Notes: generated from the sequence alone by a model not told the origin. 64,000 nucleotides of DNA from Burhinus oedicnemus (GCA_008921705.1 VFFE01008521.1:866745-930744); one strand, 5' to 3'. Positions 12,265 to 24,554 are shown, numbered from the stretch's first letter. Numbers and translations: made by a program.

Positions 12265-12799
12265 GGAAAGACAATTTACTGTCTCGAGATATGAAACAGA
12301 CTGCAAAAGTAAAAGGCCAGTTCTTAGCTGGTGTTACCTGACGGCCAGCCCAGAAGTGTCCTGGAATATTTTGTGGTGTAAATCAGTAAACTAATGGGAA
12401 TTATTAGCGCTGTTTTATGGGATTATGATTAGTCCAGATAATTGATTAATTTTTACATTTGTGAAACTCACCAAGTGGCAGGAAAATCTGCCTGTCCTGT
12501 TAGTAGAGACAGATTGTCAAAATTATGGGTGGATTTACTTCATATCACTATCTTCAGTGTGGTTTTCATTGTTTGAGGGAGTGGAGGAAATATATATCTT
12601 AATCATTACTTTCTTTCTTTCCAGGATGCCAGAAGATCCCCTTCCCCTCCACAGACAGATGAAGTGAATCCTTTCCATTGAAGTCTTCATGGATCTCAGA
12701 GGACAAAGGAATGGAGCAGCAAAAGGGACACTTTGTTTAAATAGACAGCTTGGGGCTATTCCTGTTGAATCTGACAGGTCTCTTTCTCATCACTACTGT

Positions 12800-12816
12800 A
12801 AAAAAAAAAAAAAAAA
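12800..12816. repeat. Poly-A run (17 A)
   Basis: An uninterrupted run of 17 A. Nothing upstream looks like a retrocopied transcript, so it is treated as simple sequence. Confidence 0.85.
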
Positions 12817-14598
12817 GGTTATTTTCACTCTATTTAAAAACAAACCTAAATGCCAATTCTCATCCTTTTCACAATCATCTTCATGTTCCTCATTCAATGA
12901 AGACAATAAAAACAAAGAGACCAACATTGTTGTTAGTTTATTCCTAGCAATAAGGTTGGAAATAAGAGTTATTCTTTAATTTACATGTAGTATCAGAACT
13001 TTAGGTGCATGAAGATGGGGAGAAAGGAAACAAGCACAACAGCTAGCCAAAATTACTCCCCAAATCTTCTCTTAAAACATGTCTTTGAATACTTCTTTCT
13101 TCTGGTTCTTGCTGAATTATTAAGAACTACACAAGGCAGCAAATATCTGGGCATAAGTGGTCTTAGTAACAACAGTGCTTATAGAAAAAAAGACCCTTTT
13201 ATATTGTCGTATGGGTGATCCACAGTGTTTTTCTTTTTAAATATGTCTAAAACTTCCTAGGCTTTGGAGAAAAAAGAAAAGTGGAACAATTAATATCACA
13301 GAAATAAGCTTGAATAAAATTTGCATTTTACCTTTGGGTCCTGAGCTGACTCACAGTGATTTGCATTCTTGCCTGCCCTCCTCCCCCAAAAGTGTAAAAT
13401 AATACTATGTAACTTAAAAATATGCCTCCCATAATTTTAAATGACATACCACCTCCTTTTGTCATAACAAACCAGGCTCATACTCCAGTGGGGTTACATG
13501 GTAACTTTGACTAGAACAGTGGAACTATGATGGATTATATTTAGCTTTGGTTCCAGCTCCCTGAGTCTCATTCTGACTCATTTGATTGAACTGATGGAAA
13601 ATTAAACGCAAAAATTGGCTGAAGCTACTGTTTTTAAGGGAAAACTAGCCAAGGAAGCTGATAAAACTTTTACAGGCCCCGTTAAAGGTATAAAGGGCTC
13701 AGTCCAGACATGTTCTGACCCAGCTCAGGTTTCTTGTACGGAAAAATGTGACAGCTGAAGTCACGTATCATACATTAAGACATACATGGAAAGTTTCTAA
13801 AGTTTTTGATTTAGTTGGAGGTAGGGGAGCAGAGCTGAGCTTAAAATTAGTTACGAATCTCATCCTTTTCTTGCTGGAAAGTCCCAGCCACAAAAATACA
13901 TTTAATCTAATAAGATCTTTGGCACCTTTATATGTCTGGTGGCAGTGTGGGAGATGTACAAGGTGAAAGAGCGCAAAAAAAAGCGAAGAAAAAGATGAAA
14001 GAATATACACAAGGAAAAGAAACATCAGAGTAAACTGGATGATGAACAGAGGAAAGATAACACTGAGACAGGAATACATGCTTAGGTAGTACCAATTCTT
14101 TTATCTCCATCCTGTAAACTGTCCAAAACTCATTTCATACCTAAACATACTAAATTTGAGGCAGAAAATTCATTCTAATACTGAGGTTGTGACAAAAATG
14201 ATCGTTTAAAGTGATAAAGTAATTCTTCATTCAATCTCTTTTACATGGATAGTTTACTTTAAAACACAATGAACACCTTTTGTTGTACAGATAATGAATG
14301 TATCTGATCTTTCTCTCTATCTTGTCTATTTTGTCATTGTCAGCCTGTTGTGTTTCCCACTGCATCATGGGCACAGCTTTTTTTAAAAATCTCTTTAGAA
14401 AATCTAAACCCTTTTGGAGAGGAATAGCCCTGTGCTTCCCTCCTGGAAAATCTTGGAAGTGTGGTGCTAAAACTGACTGTGTCTCTTTCCTCTTACTGTG
14501 ATAGAAACATTATAATAGATGCAATGAATGAGAAAACCAAAACATTTGAAAAAGAATTAGAAGAAGAAAAGAAGCCAAATAAATAATGTTAGCTTTTT

Positions 14599-14614
14599 TG
14601 TGTGTGTGTGTGTG
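14599..14614. repeat. (TG)8 microsatellite
   Basis: Eight perfect TG units after a short T run. Confidence 0.9.
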
Positions 14615-16366
14615 ATCACAGAATTGATTGAGCAGAGTATTTGAACAGCCCCTGGTTTGACAATAATTCTTTCTTCTGCTTCATACATTTTCTTCCTTGC
14701 CTGTTTTAGTTCCGTTTTTGGCAGTTGTACCTTCAGCTGCTGCCATCATCATTGTGTCTGCTGGGGTCAAAGCATTTAGCCAGTTCTGCTCTTCAGGGCT
14801 GGGTTAAGAAGTAAAACGCATCCATCTGTTGCTAGTCATTTAAAACAGTCCATCTGAAGCTTAAATATAATCAGGCAAATAAAATTGTTTATGGTTAATT
14901 ATTCTGTTTTTATTGGCTTCTCTGGCTGACATTAGCAAGAGAAAAACATTTCTGAGTTGGTTTAATATAATTACTTGATGAAACAGGGTTTCAGGGTCTA
15001 AAGACTGGAAGATTAACACAAGTAATTTTACTCCCATAATTAGTTTTGGGTTACAGTCTGCTTCTAATACAAAGAAATTGAATTGGTTTTGCTTCATATC
15101 CCAGATCAGCTTAATGTGAATTTGAGTAGCTTTTTTGGAAAGGATGGCCATCAGATTCAACTGTACCTATGATCTTGCATAGCTGTCAATGCTTTCAGCA
15201 TCTCTTTAATTTACAGTCTACATCTTCTGTTGTGTCAACATGTCATCCCTCCCTTCCAGGTAAGAGTAATATAAGGTTAACTAATAATATACAAGAGGAT
15301 TTTTTGAAATAATAATTCAGTGCATGAAAATTCAGCCTTGTGTAGGTAAATTATATATTAACAGTGCACCAATGCATAATTCATAATTGTCTTTGACAGC
15401 CCAATGAAAGTAAATGTTTTAAATTGACAGTCAGGAACATGTCTATGTTTCTGGATGAAATAAAAGAAGAATCAAAATAGACAACACATTTTAATGTTAG
15501 CATTCATCAAAATGGGTAAAATATTTTTTACAGAATATTTAAAATCTTGAATTACTACAGGCAGCTATCCAGTTTCTGAACACTTTCTGGGGAGCTATAC
15601 AACCATCACCAGCTCTGTGATATACTCTAAGGACTGTACACAACAACCAGACAAATAAATGTGACAGCTCATTGCATTTTAGGTTTCGTAAAAGTGCTCA
15701 CAACCTCACATGAGCCACATTAAGTACTTCTGTTTGCTCTGGGGCAATTACTTATGGTTGCTATGTCTAAAACCTTAATAGCATCATGACATCAAATGGA
15801 AGAAATAAATAAAGCTCTACAGTCAAGCAGGAGAGTGTGGATGAATGACAGAGTGAGGAAGAGAAAAGCAATAGATGGCATTTTCTAGAGGACTGGGACA
15901 GGCCAGTGAGGAAATAATTGCTCTTAGGAGTTCTTTTAGGGCTGAGGGCAGAGGAAATGTCATATGTGAACTGTAAATGCAAAACTGATAAGATTGGGAA
16001 AATTGCAAATATATCACTATGAAAACTACCTTCCACTTATTCCAGTAAAATAAAAAACTAACTTGTGGTTTATAGTCAGTAGAAGAGTACTAGGCATTCT
16101 AGGATATGATTCATGCTAAGTTGATGTAGACACTAAAAAATGCTGAGATGAATTCAAACCTATAAAGATGTATTTCTTAATTTGTTAAATGACTTCTTTG
16201 TTGTCAGACATCCAAAACTTTCCCCTTATATTGCCCACTGCTATCTTCTTCATCCATGGAAGTCTATGTAATTTATTAGCTAGAACTATATCTGGGATCT
16301 TAGAGGGAAATGAAAAAGCCTTTCTTAAAGTTTTTCAAGATAGAACTCAAAAAAAGAATTTAATTT

Positions 16367-18150
16367 ACAGAATCGCAGATTCCCAGAATGGCTGAGGCAG
16401 GAAGGCACCTCTGGAGATCACCTAGTCCAACAGGTTCAGTGCCAGCAGGTTGCCTAGGGCTGTGTCCAGTTGGGTTATTAATATTTCCAAGGATGGAGAC
16501 AGTACAACATTCCTGGGCAACCTGTTCTTGTGTTTGATCGTCCTCACACTAAGAAAGTTCTTTCTTACATTTACATGGAATTTCTTCTGTTTCAATTTGT
16601 GCCTTCAGACTCTTTTCCTGTCACTGGGCACCACTGAGAAGTGTCTGGCTCTCCCTTCTTTACCTCCCCTCATCAGGGATTTATACACATGGACAAGATC
16701 TCCCTGAGTCTTCTCCAGGCTGAGAAGTTCCACCTCTCTCAGCATCTCCTTATATCACAGATGCAGTTCCTTAATCAGCTTCATGGCTGTGCACTGGACG
16801 ACCCCTAGCATGTCCATGTGTCTCTCATACTCAGGAGTGCAGAGCTGGACCCAGCATTCCAGATGTGTCTCACCAGTGCTGAACAGAGGGGAAGGATCAT
16901 CTACCCTGACCTGATGGCAGCACTTTGTCTAACGCAGCCCAGAGTACCATTGGCCTTCTTTGTTACAAGGACACATTGGTGGCTGTTGTCAAACTTGGTG
17001 TCCACTGGGATCTCCAGTCCTTTTCTGTCAAGGCTATAATAGTGCCTGGTTTTATTTCTTCCCAGAGGCAGGACTTGACATTTCCTTTTTTTGAGCTTCA
17101 TAAGTTTCCTGCCATCCCGTTTCTCCAGCCTGTTGAGGTCCCTTTAATAGGCTGCTCACCCAGCTGGTGTATCAGCCATTCCTCCCTGTTTTGTATTGTC
17201 AATCCAATTCACTTTTCATTTATTTAGACTGTACTTCATCAGCTTGTCTAGAGATGATATGGGAGAAAATGTTAAAAGCCTTACCAAAGTAAAGACAAAC
17301 AGCATCCACTACTCTCTCTTCATCCATCAGTCATCTAATTGTAGAAGGTTATGAAGTTAGTCAAGCATGATTTCCCCTTCATAAATCCACAGTGACTGCT
17401 CCAAATCACCTTATTGTCGATATATTTGGAAAGGCTTTACAGGAGGATTTTCTCCATCACCTTCTCAGGAACTGAGGTGTGGTTGACCAGCCTATAGTTC
17501 CCCAGGTATTCCTTCTGTCATCTTGAAAACAGGAGTGTCATTTGCTTTCTTTCAGTTCTCACAAACCTCTCCCAACCGTCATGACATTTCAAAGGCAATC
17601 GAGAGGGACCTTGTAGTGGCATTGACCACCTCCCTCTGCACTTGTGGATGCATCCTATGAGGTTCTATGGACTTGTGTTTGTCTATTCTGTTTAAATGTT
17701 CCCTAACCTGATCCTGCTCTGCTGAGGGCAAATCTTTACCTTCAGTCTCAGGGGCCTGGGACTGCTGAAAGACAAAGGTAAAGAACTTATTCAGTACATT
17801 GGTCTTTTCTGTGTTGTTTGTCACCAGGTCTCCTGACCCGTACAGCAGCAGACCCACATTTTCCCTGGTATGCCTTTTGCTGCCGAAGTACCTACTGACG
17901 TCCTTTTTGTTGCTCTTTATATCCCTCACCACATTCAACTCCACATAGGCTTGGCCTTCCTAACTGTGTTTCTGAACCCTCAGACAGTGCCTCTATATTC
18001 GTCCTGGATCACCTCTCCCAGTTTTTGGCTCTTGCACTCTTCCCCTTTAAGTCTGAGATTTGCCAAGAGTTCCTTGTTCATCCATGCAGGGCTCCCACCA
18101 CTCTTGCTTGAATTCCTGCTCACTGGGATGGACTCTTCTTGGAAAGTGAC
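16367..18150 (-). mobile_element. CR1 LINE, minus strand, 5'-truncated, with an internal deletion
   Basis: The plus strand starts with the reversed CR1 tail (acagaatcgcagattcccagaatgg), followed by ggcacctctggagatcacctagtccaac, typical of an older CR1 3' untranslated region. It then runs antisense through the ORF2 end, thumb, part of the RT and the linker before the RT. Similarity stops at about 17,203 and resumes at about 17,241, so the segment with reverse-transcriptase motifs B and C has been lost and replaced by some 37 unrelated bases. The 5' limit is placed where similarity fades near 18,150. Divergence is high, so this copy is clearly older than the one at 31.9 kb. Confidence 0.9.
17579..18135 (-). 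pseudogene. CR1 ORF2 linker/RT fragment
   Basis: Two open pieces on the minus strand belong to one former frame. 17,980-18,171 carries SPAWMNKELLANLRLK, like the AWLNRELL block of CR1. 17,579-17,944 carries VRDIKSNKKDVSRYFGSKRH, then HKSIEPHRMHPQVQREV, which corresponds to the [16 protein letters not shown] block before the reverse transcriptase. A frameshift or stop separates them near 17,950-17,980. The catalytic RT motifs B and C are missing because of the deletion at about 17.2 kb. Not functional. Confidence 0.8.
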
Positions 18151-18621
18151 ACTATTCAGTGTCAATTTCACAATTCAGCGTACCTATATATTGTTCTAGT
18201 TTGGCGGTTGAAGCTTTAGACTTATTAAGCCTGCTTTAATTGTGACCTTAATTTCACTAGTGCATTGTTCCATCCCTAATTAGCTAAATAAAACCATAAT
18301 ACTTTAGCTTGTAATTAGAGTTCTTGAATATTTGCTTGCTCATCTATTTTAATAAAATCAAGGAAGGCTATGCAGATTTTGGGTTGCTCTAACAAATTAT
18401 AATATGGTTCAAGAACCACAAGGGCATGGTTAGCCTCAAAGATGTCATTTCTAAACCACTCAGATCAACTTCCTAATGAATATTTCAATAATTTTTGACT
18501 ATTACCCTTAGACCAGGCTATGTGAGTTAAGAATAATTCCCTTGACTTAGCTGACATGCAGCAATAACGACTCAGGCCAAAAGCTGCCACAGAGCTGTAA
18601 TGAAGGTGATCTATGAGGTGG
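18151..18621. other. Unique spacer between two CR1 copies
   Basis: AT-rich sequence with no recognised repeat. It separates two independent minus-strand CR1 insertions. Confidence 0.5.
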
Positions 18622-18705
18622 CAGAATCATAGAATCACAGAATCATAATCATCCAGGTCCCTCTGGATGGTGTCCCTTCACACCAGCATGTTGATGATGC
18701 CACAC
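18622..18705 (-). mobile_element. CR1 LINE, 3' part, left of the inserted LTR
   Basis: Reversed CR1 tail (cagaatcatagaatcacagaatcat) joined directly at about 18,650 to ORF2-interior sequence (atccaggtccctctggatgg, antisense of the QRDLD region). The 3' untranslated region and the C-terminal third of ORF2 that normally lie between are absent, so this copy has a large internal deletion, or two fragments were joined. It continues at 19,503 after the LTR. Confidence 0.8.
18701..18705. repeat. Target-site duplication CACAC (left copy)
   Basis: CACAC directly before the TGTCGCC start of the LTR. The matching copy is at 19,503-19,507. Confidence 0.75.
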
Positions 18706-19502
18706 TGTCGCCTTAAAAGGAATGCAGTTTCGCTATTTGTCTGTCAGAGTCCCAGGACTTTCACTGATCCGTCTGTCAGAGTCCCCACAAAGGACTTGCA
18801 CTGAGTCAGATTCACAAAAATCGAAACTAGTTATTTTTTTGAGAGCGACAGAACAGATGCGAGATTGCCGTTGATAAATTCACTGACTGCAATAGCGCTA
18901 TTAATTAAGGTTAATATTGCTAGCAAAACCAATGATAATAGTACAACAACCCGGGGGTAACATTCACCAGAGGGTGAAAGGCGCAGCGCTTACCCAGAAG
19001 GCGTCCCTCGCTGGGGTGGAGGAAGAGAACGCAGCCCGTCAGCTGGTCCGTCAGGTATTGAGGTTCTTCTCTCCCAATTTAACAGTCATTTTCTCCATCT
19101 TTTTATCCCCAAAATTACAGGGTTTCCCTCCCCTAGGTGACGTATAGTATGATTTGGGTGGAGAGACGAGTGCTATAGTCATATATGTTTAGCATGATCT
19201 CTATAATCTTCATTAGCATATGCAGGGGTGTCAACTTTAATATGCATTTCACAGGTAATGAGGCAGAGGTCAGTCCTCGGGCACACTAGCCTTCGAAAAA
19301 ACAAAGAAGTACACAAGTTCCTGTTTTCTTGTCTTCACTGACAAAAAAGCAGGGCTGTCCTGCCTCCGCAGGGCCCCCTCCTTATCTGCATCCTGTGCTG
19401 GCCAGGCAAGTCTCCACTTCCTCGGCCTGCACAAGAGATAGCAAGGCCAGTCTTAATTGTTCCTTGAGCACAAAGACTTTAACTCATTATCCAAATTCCA
19501 CA
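18706..19502 (-). mobile_element. Solo ERV LTR (797 bp) nested inside a CR1
   Basis: The insert begins TGTCGCC and ends TTCCACA, a TGT...ACA pair as in retroviral LTRs, with CACAC on both sides. Removing it and one CACAC restores gatgccacacagcttggtg, the normal CR1 sequence, so both boundaries are well supported (the right one may shift by 2 bases because of the CA repeat). A 5-bp duplication fits ERVL-like integrases. The interior has no gag, pol or env similarity, so it is a solo LTR left by LTR-LTR recombination. Strand is a guess: on the minus strand an AATAA-like tract lies about 125 bases before the end, as an R/U5 border would. No clear TATA box was found. Confidence 0.8.
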
Positions 19503-19507
19503 CACAC
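19503..19507. repeat. Target-site duplication CACAC (right copy)
   Basis: CACAC followed by agcttggtgtcg, which is the continuation of the interrupted CR1. Confidence 0.75.
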
Positions 19508-19958
19508 AGCTTGGTGTCGTTGGCAAACTTGCACTCAACCCCAACTTCCATGTTGCTGACAAAGATGTTAAATAGTAATGCTCCCAGTACGGACCCCTGA
19601 GGAACACCACTTGTCACTGGTCACTACTTGGACATTGAGCTGTTGACTGCAACTCTTTGACCGTGACCATCCAGCCAGTTCCCTATCCACTGAATGGTCC
19701 ATAGGTCAAATCCATGTCTCTCCAATCTAGAGACCAGGATGTCATGTGGGACAGTGTCAAATACCTTGCACAAGTTCAGGTAGATGATGTCTGTTGCTCT
19801 CCCCTTATCTACCAATGCTGTAACCTTGTCATAGAAGGCTACCAAATTTTTCAAGCATGATTTGCCCCTAATGAAGCCATGTTGGCTGCCACTGATCACC
19901 TCCTTATTTTCCATGTGCCTTAGCAGAGTTTCCAGGAAGATGTCTATTAGAAGAATAT
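19503..19958 (-). mobile_element. CR1 LINE, 5' part, right of the inserted LTR
   Basis: Continuation of the CR1 of 18,622. The antisense sequence aagatgttaaatagtaatgctcccagtacggacccctgaggaac is the CR1 motif B region. Similarity ends near 19,958, where the copy is 5'-truncated. Confidence 0.9.
19503..19958 (-). pseudogene. CR1 ORF2 reverse-transcriptase fragment split by the LTR
   Basis: An open piece of 96 codons (19,624-19,914) reads [20 protein letters not shown], then [20 protein letters not shown] and [20 protein letters not shown]. The block matches CR1 RT from the GFxxGRSC motif through motif A. The catalytic motif A aspartate of YLDF is changed to Asn (YLNL). Upstream codons to 19,958 ([11 protein letters not shown]) stay in frame. 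Motif B follows beyond a stop. The region just upstream of motif C was the LTR target. Not functional. Confidence 0.85.
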
Positions 19959-22418
19959 ACCTCTACTATAAGGAACTCTATCATAAGGATACCTTGCTCT
20001 CTATTCTCTCTGTACGTTAGGCAGAATCACCCCTGCTTCTGTATGTCAATGGGGATTGCACTCGCCACTGTGACTCACCAGAAGATCACTGGGGTCATAA
20101 ACCATTCTTCTTCACTATGGGATTGAGACTTTTTGATAAGTATGGGTGAGAAAACCATGGAATATACACATTTGTATTGGTCAGACTAAGTTTGTCAGTA
20201 GTTTTTCTTCTGGACTTATTTTTATCTTCTAGTGTATCATACAGAAATGAACTAATTTTTTGGAAAGTGACATTAGGAAGTGTAGTGAAGAACTCTAGTC
20301 CACTGCATACTTAACACCATGGCTTGTGTAAGAGTACACCTAAATACACTACTGGAAAGCTTATTACAGTGGCTACTGTTCACAAAACATTACCAGTGGG
20401 ATTTTCAAAAGGATTTAGCAATCCCAGAACTCATGCACTATCAGAGTCAATGGACTAACATGAAGTTAGACCAGTATACAATACTTTTGGGAATCCCTGC
20501 CCACATGTTATGGTGCAGCTGATCAGGATATATTATCTACAATGTCAGAAAATAAATAAATGCTTCAAGCCTGGATTAATCAAACAATAAATGCTCAGAA
20601 TATATTCTGAGAGCAGATAAATGGATCAAAAATCCAGGTAACAAGTTACCTTCATTCACAAGCATCTCACTACTTTCATACAGTAGTAAAATAGCTAAAC
20701 TGCCTCAGCTCAGGTTAGGACATGAATCTGGCATAAAGCCCAGGTTCTGGACCCTGGCATTTCTCTGCATAGCTTACTGCAGATCTAATCGTGCACAATT
20801 TTAATGAATACAGCTTTGGTTGTTGAATATAGAAACACAATTTCAGTCAAAAACACCGAGCCTTTTAATCGTAAACGAGCTATAACAAGCAGTTTGAACA
20901 GCTGCATTGAAAGGCTCTGAGAGCCATTTTCTGAAGCTGAATTGATGGGTGACATTTAGTTTACATAGTGGATAATATAAAAGGCAAAGTAATTTTGAAA
21001 TACAATTGCTAATAAAGAGAATAAATAATGTCTTATAAATATGTTAACAAGCCATTCTAGTGATATTTAATATCGAGACACTTAAAAGCACAGTTAATAA
21101 TCAGATATTCACATTTAATGATATTACTGGTATTTCACTGCTAGGTCCCTGAAACTATGTCTCTAAATAATGTTACCAACTGTAATCATTACAGTGCTAT
21201 CAATTCATATTTGAAATTGTCCATGATGACAAGACAAAGGCACACATAAAGTACTTGCACAATCAAAATCTATATTAATGAGAAGTTACCATATGAGGGA
21301 TATATTCTTTGTATATAGATGATTTGTGTGTTGGTGTTCAGCTTTGTAACTTGGTAGCTTTCAGCAGAGGATTTAAAAATTTTTCTTAGAATGATTAATT
21401 TTAAAACTAACCATATAATGTCAGAATTTTCTGAGAAGAATGTCAAAGGAAAAGGATTTATATAATCAGTTATTTTGCTGAAAACCCCTTCAATCTCTGA
21501 AACTGCTCAATGAATAAGAATGAATCAAAAGCCAATACATATAATTATTCATCATGTGTGTGGAGTCATTTTTATTGAGATAATGACTAAAGATAAACAA
21601 GAAGATTTTTTAAAACGTTTCTTTTTTTTTTTTCAAAGCATTGTAAAGATTTCATATCACCAGAGAAAATATTCCTGATACCTCTGTTCTGTGAGCAAAA
21701 TTTCCTCCAAATAAGTCTTTGGACAGACACTCTCTTTTGCATAATACTGTGATAGTGGAAGAGGCACAGGTAGTGCTAGGGGACTCCTTGCCTTGACATC
21801 CTGTCAGCTTAGTCATTTTGACAATAGCTTCTGCATCTTTGTCAGTCAAAATGCACCAGATAATCAGCTCAAAAAAGTTTAAACAGCAGATCTTTGCTAC
21901 CTAGCTCACTCTGAAGAGGACAAGAGTAGTGTCACATGTGCAGCTCTGAAGAACCACGCAACAGGAATGGACTGGGAGTAAGTCAGGGAGCCCTTGAGGA
22001 GGAGTTCTCTTCTTTTTCATCATCACCACTGAGACCAGAAATGAACATCTGTCTACAGTCCAGTTGTGCAATATGGCCTTCGAGAAGTGGGATGGGGCAG
22101 ACCTGCTCCAGGTATGAGGGAATTCCACCCTGGAAAAACCCTAGTAGAGTGATGCATCCTTCATCACTTGCACTTGACGTGCAGACTGAGAAAGAAAAAA
22201 GAATATTCAAGGAGTGGAAAATAGACAGTGCAGCAACTTCGTAGCAGTGGTGCCAACTAGTCTAAATAGCAAGAAGGTCAAGTAGTTTTCATGTAAGCCT
22301 GTTTCCCTGTGTCTACTTCCTTCTGCTTTCTTTCTCTTTCAGAGATTACTGGTGCTGAAGGTCAGAAATTCCTGTTACTGGAACCTGTAATATTTTTGTG
22401 CAGGGTGAATTTTCACAG
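19959..22418. other. Unique sequence; exon-like open segment at 21,983-22,185
   Basis: Mostly AT-rich with no known repeat. The part from about 21,650 to 22,260 is less AT-rich and carries open frames on both strands (see findings). A T12 run is at 21,622-21,633. Confidence 0.5.
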
Positions 22419-22612
22419 TCATAGAATCATGGAGTAGTTTGGGTTGGAAGGGACCTTAAAGATTGCCTAGTCCCAGCTCCACTGCCAGGTTGCTCAAATC
22501 CCTGTTGAACCTGGCCTTGAACACCTCCAGGGATGGGACATCCACAACTTCTCTGGGCAACCTGTTCCAGTGTCTCACCACCCTCATAGCAAAGAACATT
22601 TTCCTGTGTCCT
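22419..22612 (-). mobile_element. CR1 3' fragment, minus strand
   Basis: Reversed CR1 tail (tcatagaatcatggagtagtttgggttggaagggacc), then the antisense of the ORF2 C-terminus (ttgaacacctccagggatggg; ctgggcaacctgttccagtg). Only the last roughly 190 bases of the element remain. Confidence 0.92.
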
Positions 22613-23623
22613 GGAAACAGATGTCCTTAAGGTTCTGGTTTGTCTGCTTTATTTTGTGGTTGCCTTTTCCTTGAATTCAGAGTGCTTGAGTCACTTACTT
22701 TTGAGAATTAAGATCCTACATGTGGCCTTCTGGCTTTTGTACAGAATTCTTTCACCGTGGGGTACTTTTATGCTGCCAGCATGGAATAAATACATGGTGT
22801 ATCCAGAGCTGTTAAATGCATTATGTAAGAGAGCTTAGAAACATCAGTTATATTTAAAACAAGAAGGCTATCTCACCTGTACCCCTAAGAAACATTTAGC
22901 CAAGTGAGAAGCATAATGGGGATCATTTATTGCGATTTAATGTCAACAACAAAATTCCCAAGTAACGACAAAATATGCTCTGACAGGTGAAGCACAAATG
23001 TGAATCTTCGTCTGCAATTTGTATGGCTTTTCTGACATATGAGCCAAGTGCAGCTACAATCTGTCAGTATCATTTAAACTCTCATTCTGTTTGTCAACCT
23101 GGTATCACCAGTATGATGAAGAAGGCAGGCAAAGACTAATTTCTGAACAATAGCATGATACCTCATTGTAAGTACAGTGTAGATTAAGCAGTTAGTATGA
23201 AACAGCCTGTAACTCTGTATATGCATTCAAAGCCAATTAAAATCATTGGGAAGGAACTCAATAATTTCAAGGTTCCTGGAGGAGGTATGGTGTCTACAGA
23301 AGTGCTTTAGTCCCACTTACTTCTACCAAAGACTGGGGAGTGCTTTAGAAGATTTTATACAGTTCTTAAAGCTTCCTTTTCTTCCCTTGATTTCAATTGC
23401 ACTTTGGCTTTAGAAGCTTTAATCTCATTTAAAAATATCACTTTCTTTTAACTCTCCAGTTGACATCTTAGCACTGATAATTTTCTCTCACAACCTTTGT
23501 CTTTCTTTTTACATAAATGTTTACATTTAAGAGTTTTTCACACAAGGTGATTGCAATAGCAACAAAGTGACCTATAAATCTCTCACTTCAGATAACATGA
23601 CTTTTTTAAGGCTGATTTGATAT
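22613..23623. other. Unique AT-rich sequence, nothing recognised
   Basis: No repeat, RNA gene or convincing frame was seen. Confidence 0.55.
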
Positions 23624-23850
23624 TTTAGAATCCTTGAATCACAAAAGTGTTGGCTTGGGAAGGGATCTCAGGAGGTCCCTAGTCCAAGCATCTGCTCAAT
23701 GCTGAAATCAGCTCAGGGTTTTCTACAGTCAGGTGTCAGAAACCTCCAAGGGCAGAGATCCCACCACATTTGTAGGCATAATTTCTAGTCCTTAATTACT
23801 CTCCTAGGAAAAGTTTTCCCTTTATGTCCTCTCCTTATATATCTGTAACA
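23624..23850 (-). mobile_element. Old CR1 3' fragment, minus strand
   Basis: Weaker but continuous similarity to a reversed CR1 3' end: gaatccttgaatcac, gggaagggatctcaggaggtccctagtccaa, then aacctccaagggcagagatcccaccaca in place of the usual ctccaaggatggagattccacaac, then tttcccttta. Divergence is clearly higher than in the 22.4-kb copy. Confidence 0.75.
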
Positions 23851-24540
23851 TAGCCCTTTGTAGGAAAAGAATGAGAGGTTGCACAACTAAGATAATGCAA
23901 CTAAGATATCAGGTGGCTGTTCCACAAATATTTGCAATAGTAGGAAGAGAACTTATATAGGCTGAATTAAAAAAGAAAAAAAAACTATGGCCATAACTTT
24001 GTGTGCCAGTGCCTGTCTCCATTGATTCTCTATTTTCTATTGCATCTGGAACCTTTGCACTTTATTCGTCTCCTAACACTAATTTTTACATGCCATGTTT
24101 TTACTAGCAAAACTTTTATTGATTCTTTATATTCTATTACATGGCCCCTCAATGTTTCTCCCCACTCATATTTAAATCCAGCTGTGCCAAGATATTTTTA
24201 GGCAACTGGACAGATACTGGGTTAATCAGTCTTTGTGCCATGATTTCTCATTATCACATGAATATCTTTCTGGGTGTTCTCCTCATATTTGTTTTCATCT
24301 ATTCTCTTTTGTCTTAACTTTGAATTAGAAGCTTTTTGGGGTGCTGGGGGGGTCTTCTGTTTAAATGTCTAAGCATTATGTAAAATAAACCTCTCGTCCA
24401 TGACTGGGTTCTTTAAAGGCCAAATAAATAATACAGAAGTATTCTGGAGAGTTAATTGGATATATTAGTGTACAAATGAACTTTTTAAACCCAAATGAGA
24501 GGTTTCATAAATCTAATCCATGACAATGTCAATGCATTAA

Positions 24541-24554
24541 TTTTTTTTTTTTTT
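24541..24554. repeat. Poly-T run (14 T)
   Basis: Uninterrupted run of 14 T. Confidence 0.9.

Larger units (their letters stand above)
11197..16366. other. Unique AT-rich sequence with simple repeats
   Basis: Contains an A-rich tract (12,234-12,264), a run of 17 A (12,800-12,816) and a TG repeat (14,599-14,614). An exon-like segment at 14,505-14,586 is discussed in the findings. No transposon was recognised. Confidence 0.5.

Noticed and set aside
12689..12979. Poly-A run near 12.8 kb as the tail of a processed pseudogene
   Set aside because: The upstream sequence has no recognisable mRNA-like reading frame and no flanking duplication was seen.
22330..22400. Very strong plus-strand acceptor (cttctgctttctttctctttcag) as an exon start
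   Set aside because: The following frame ends after about 15 codons and there is no partner exon or donor.
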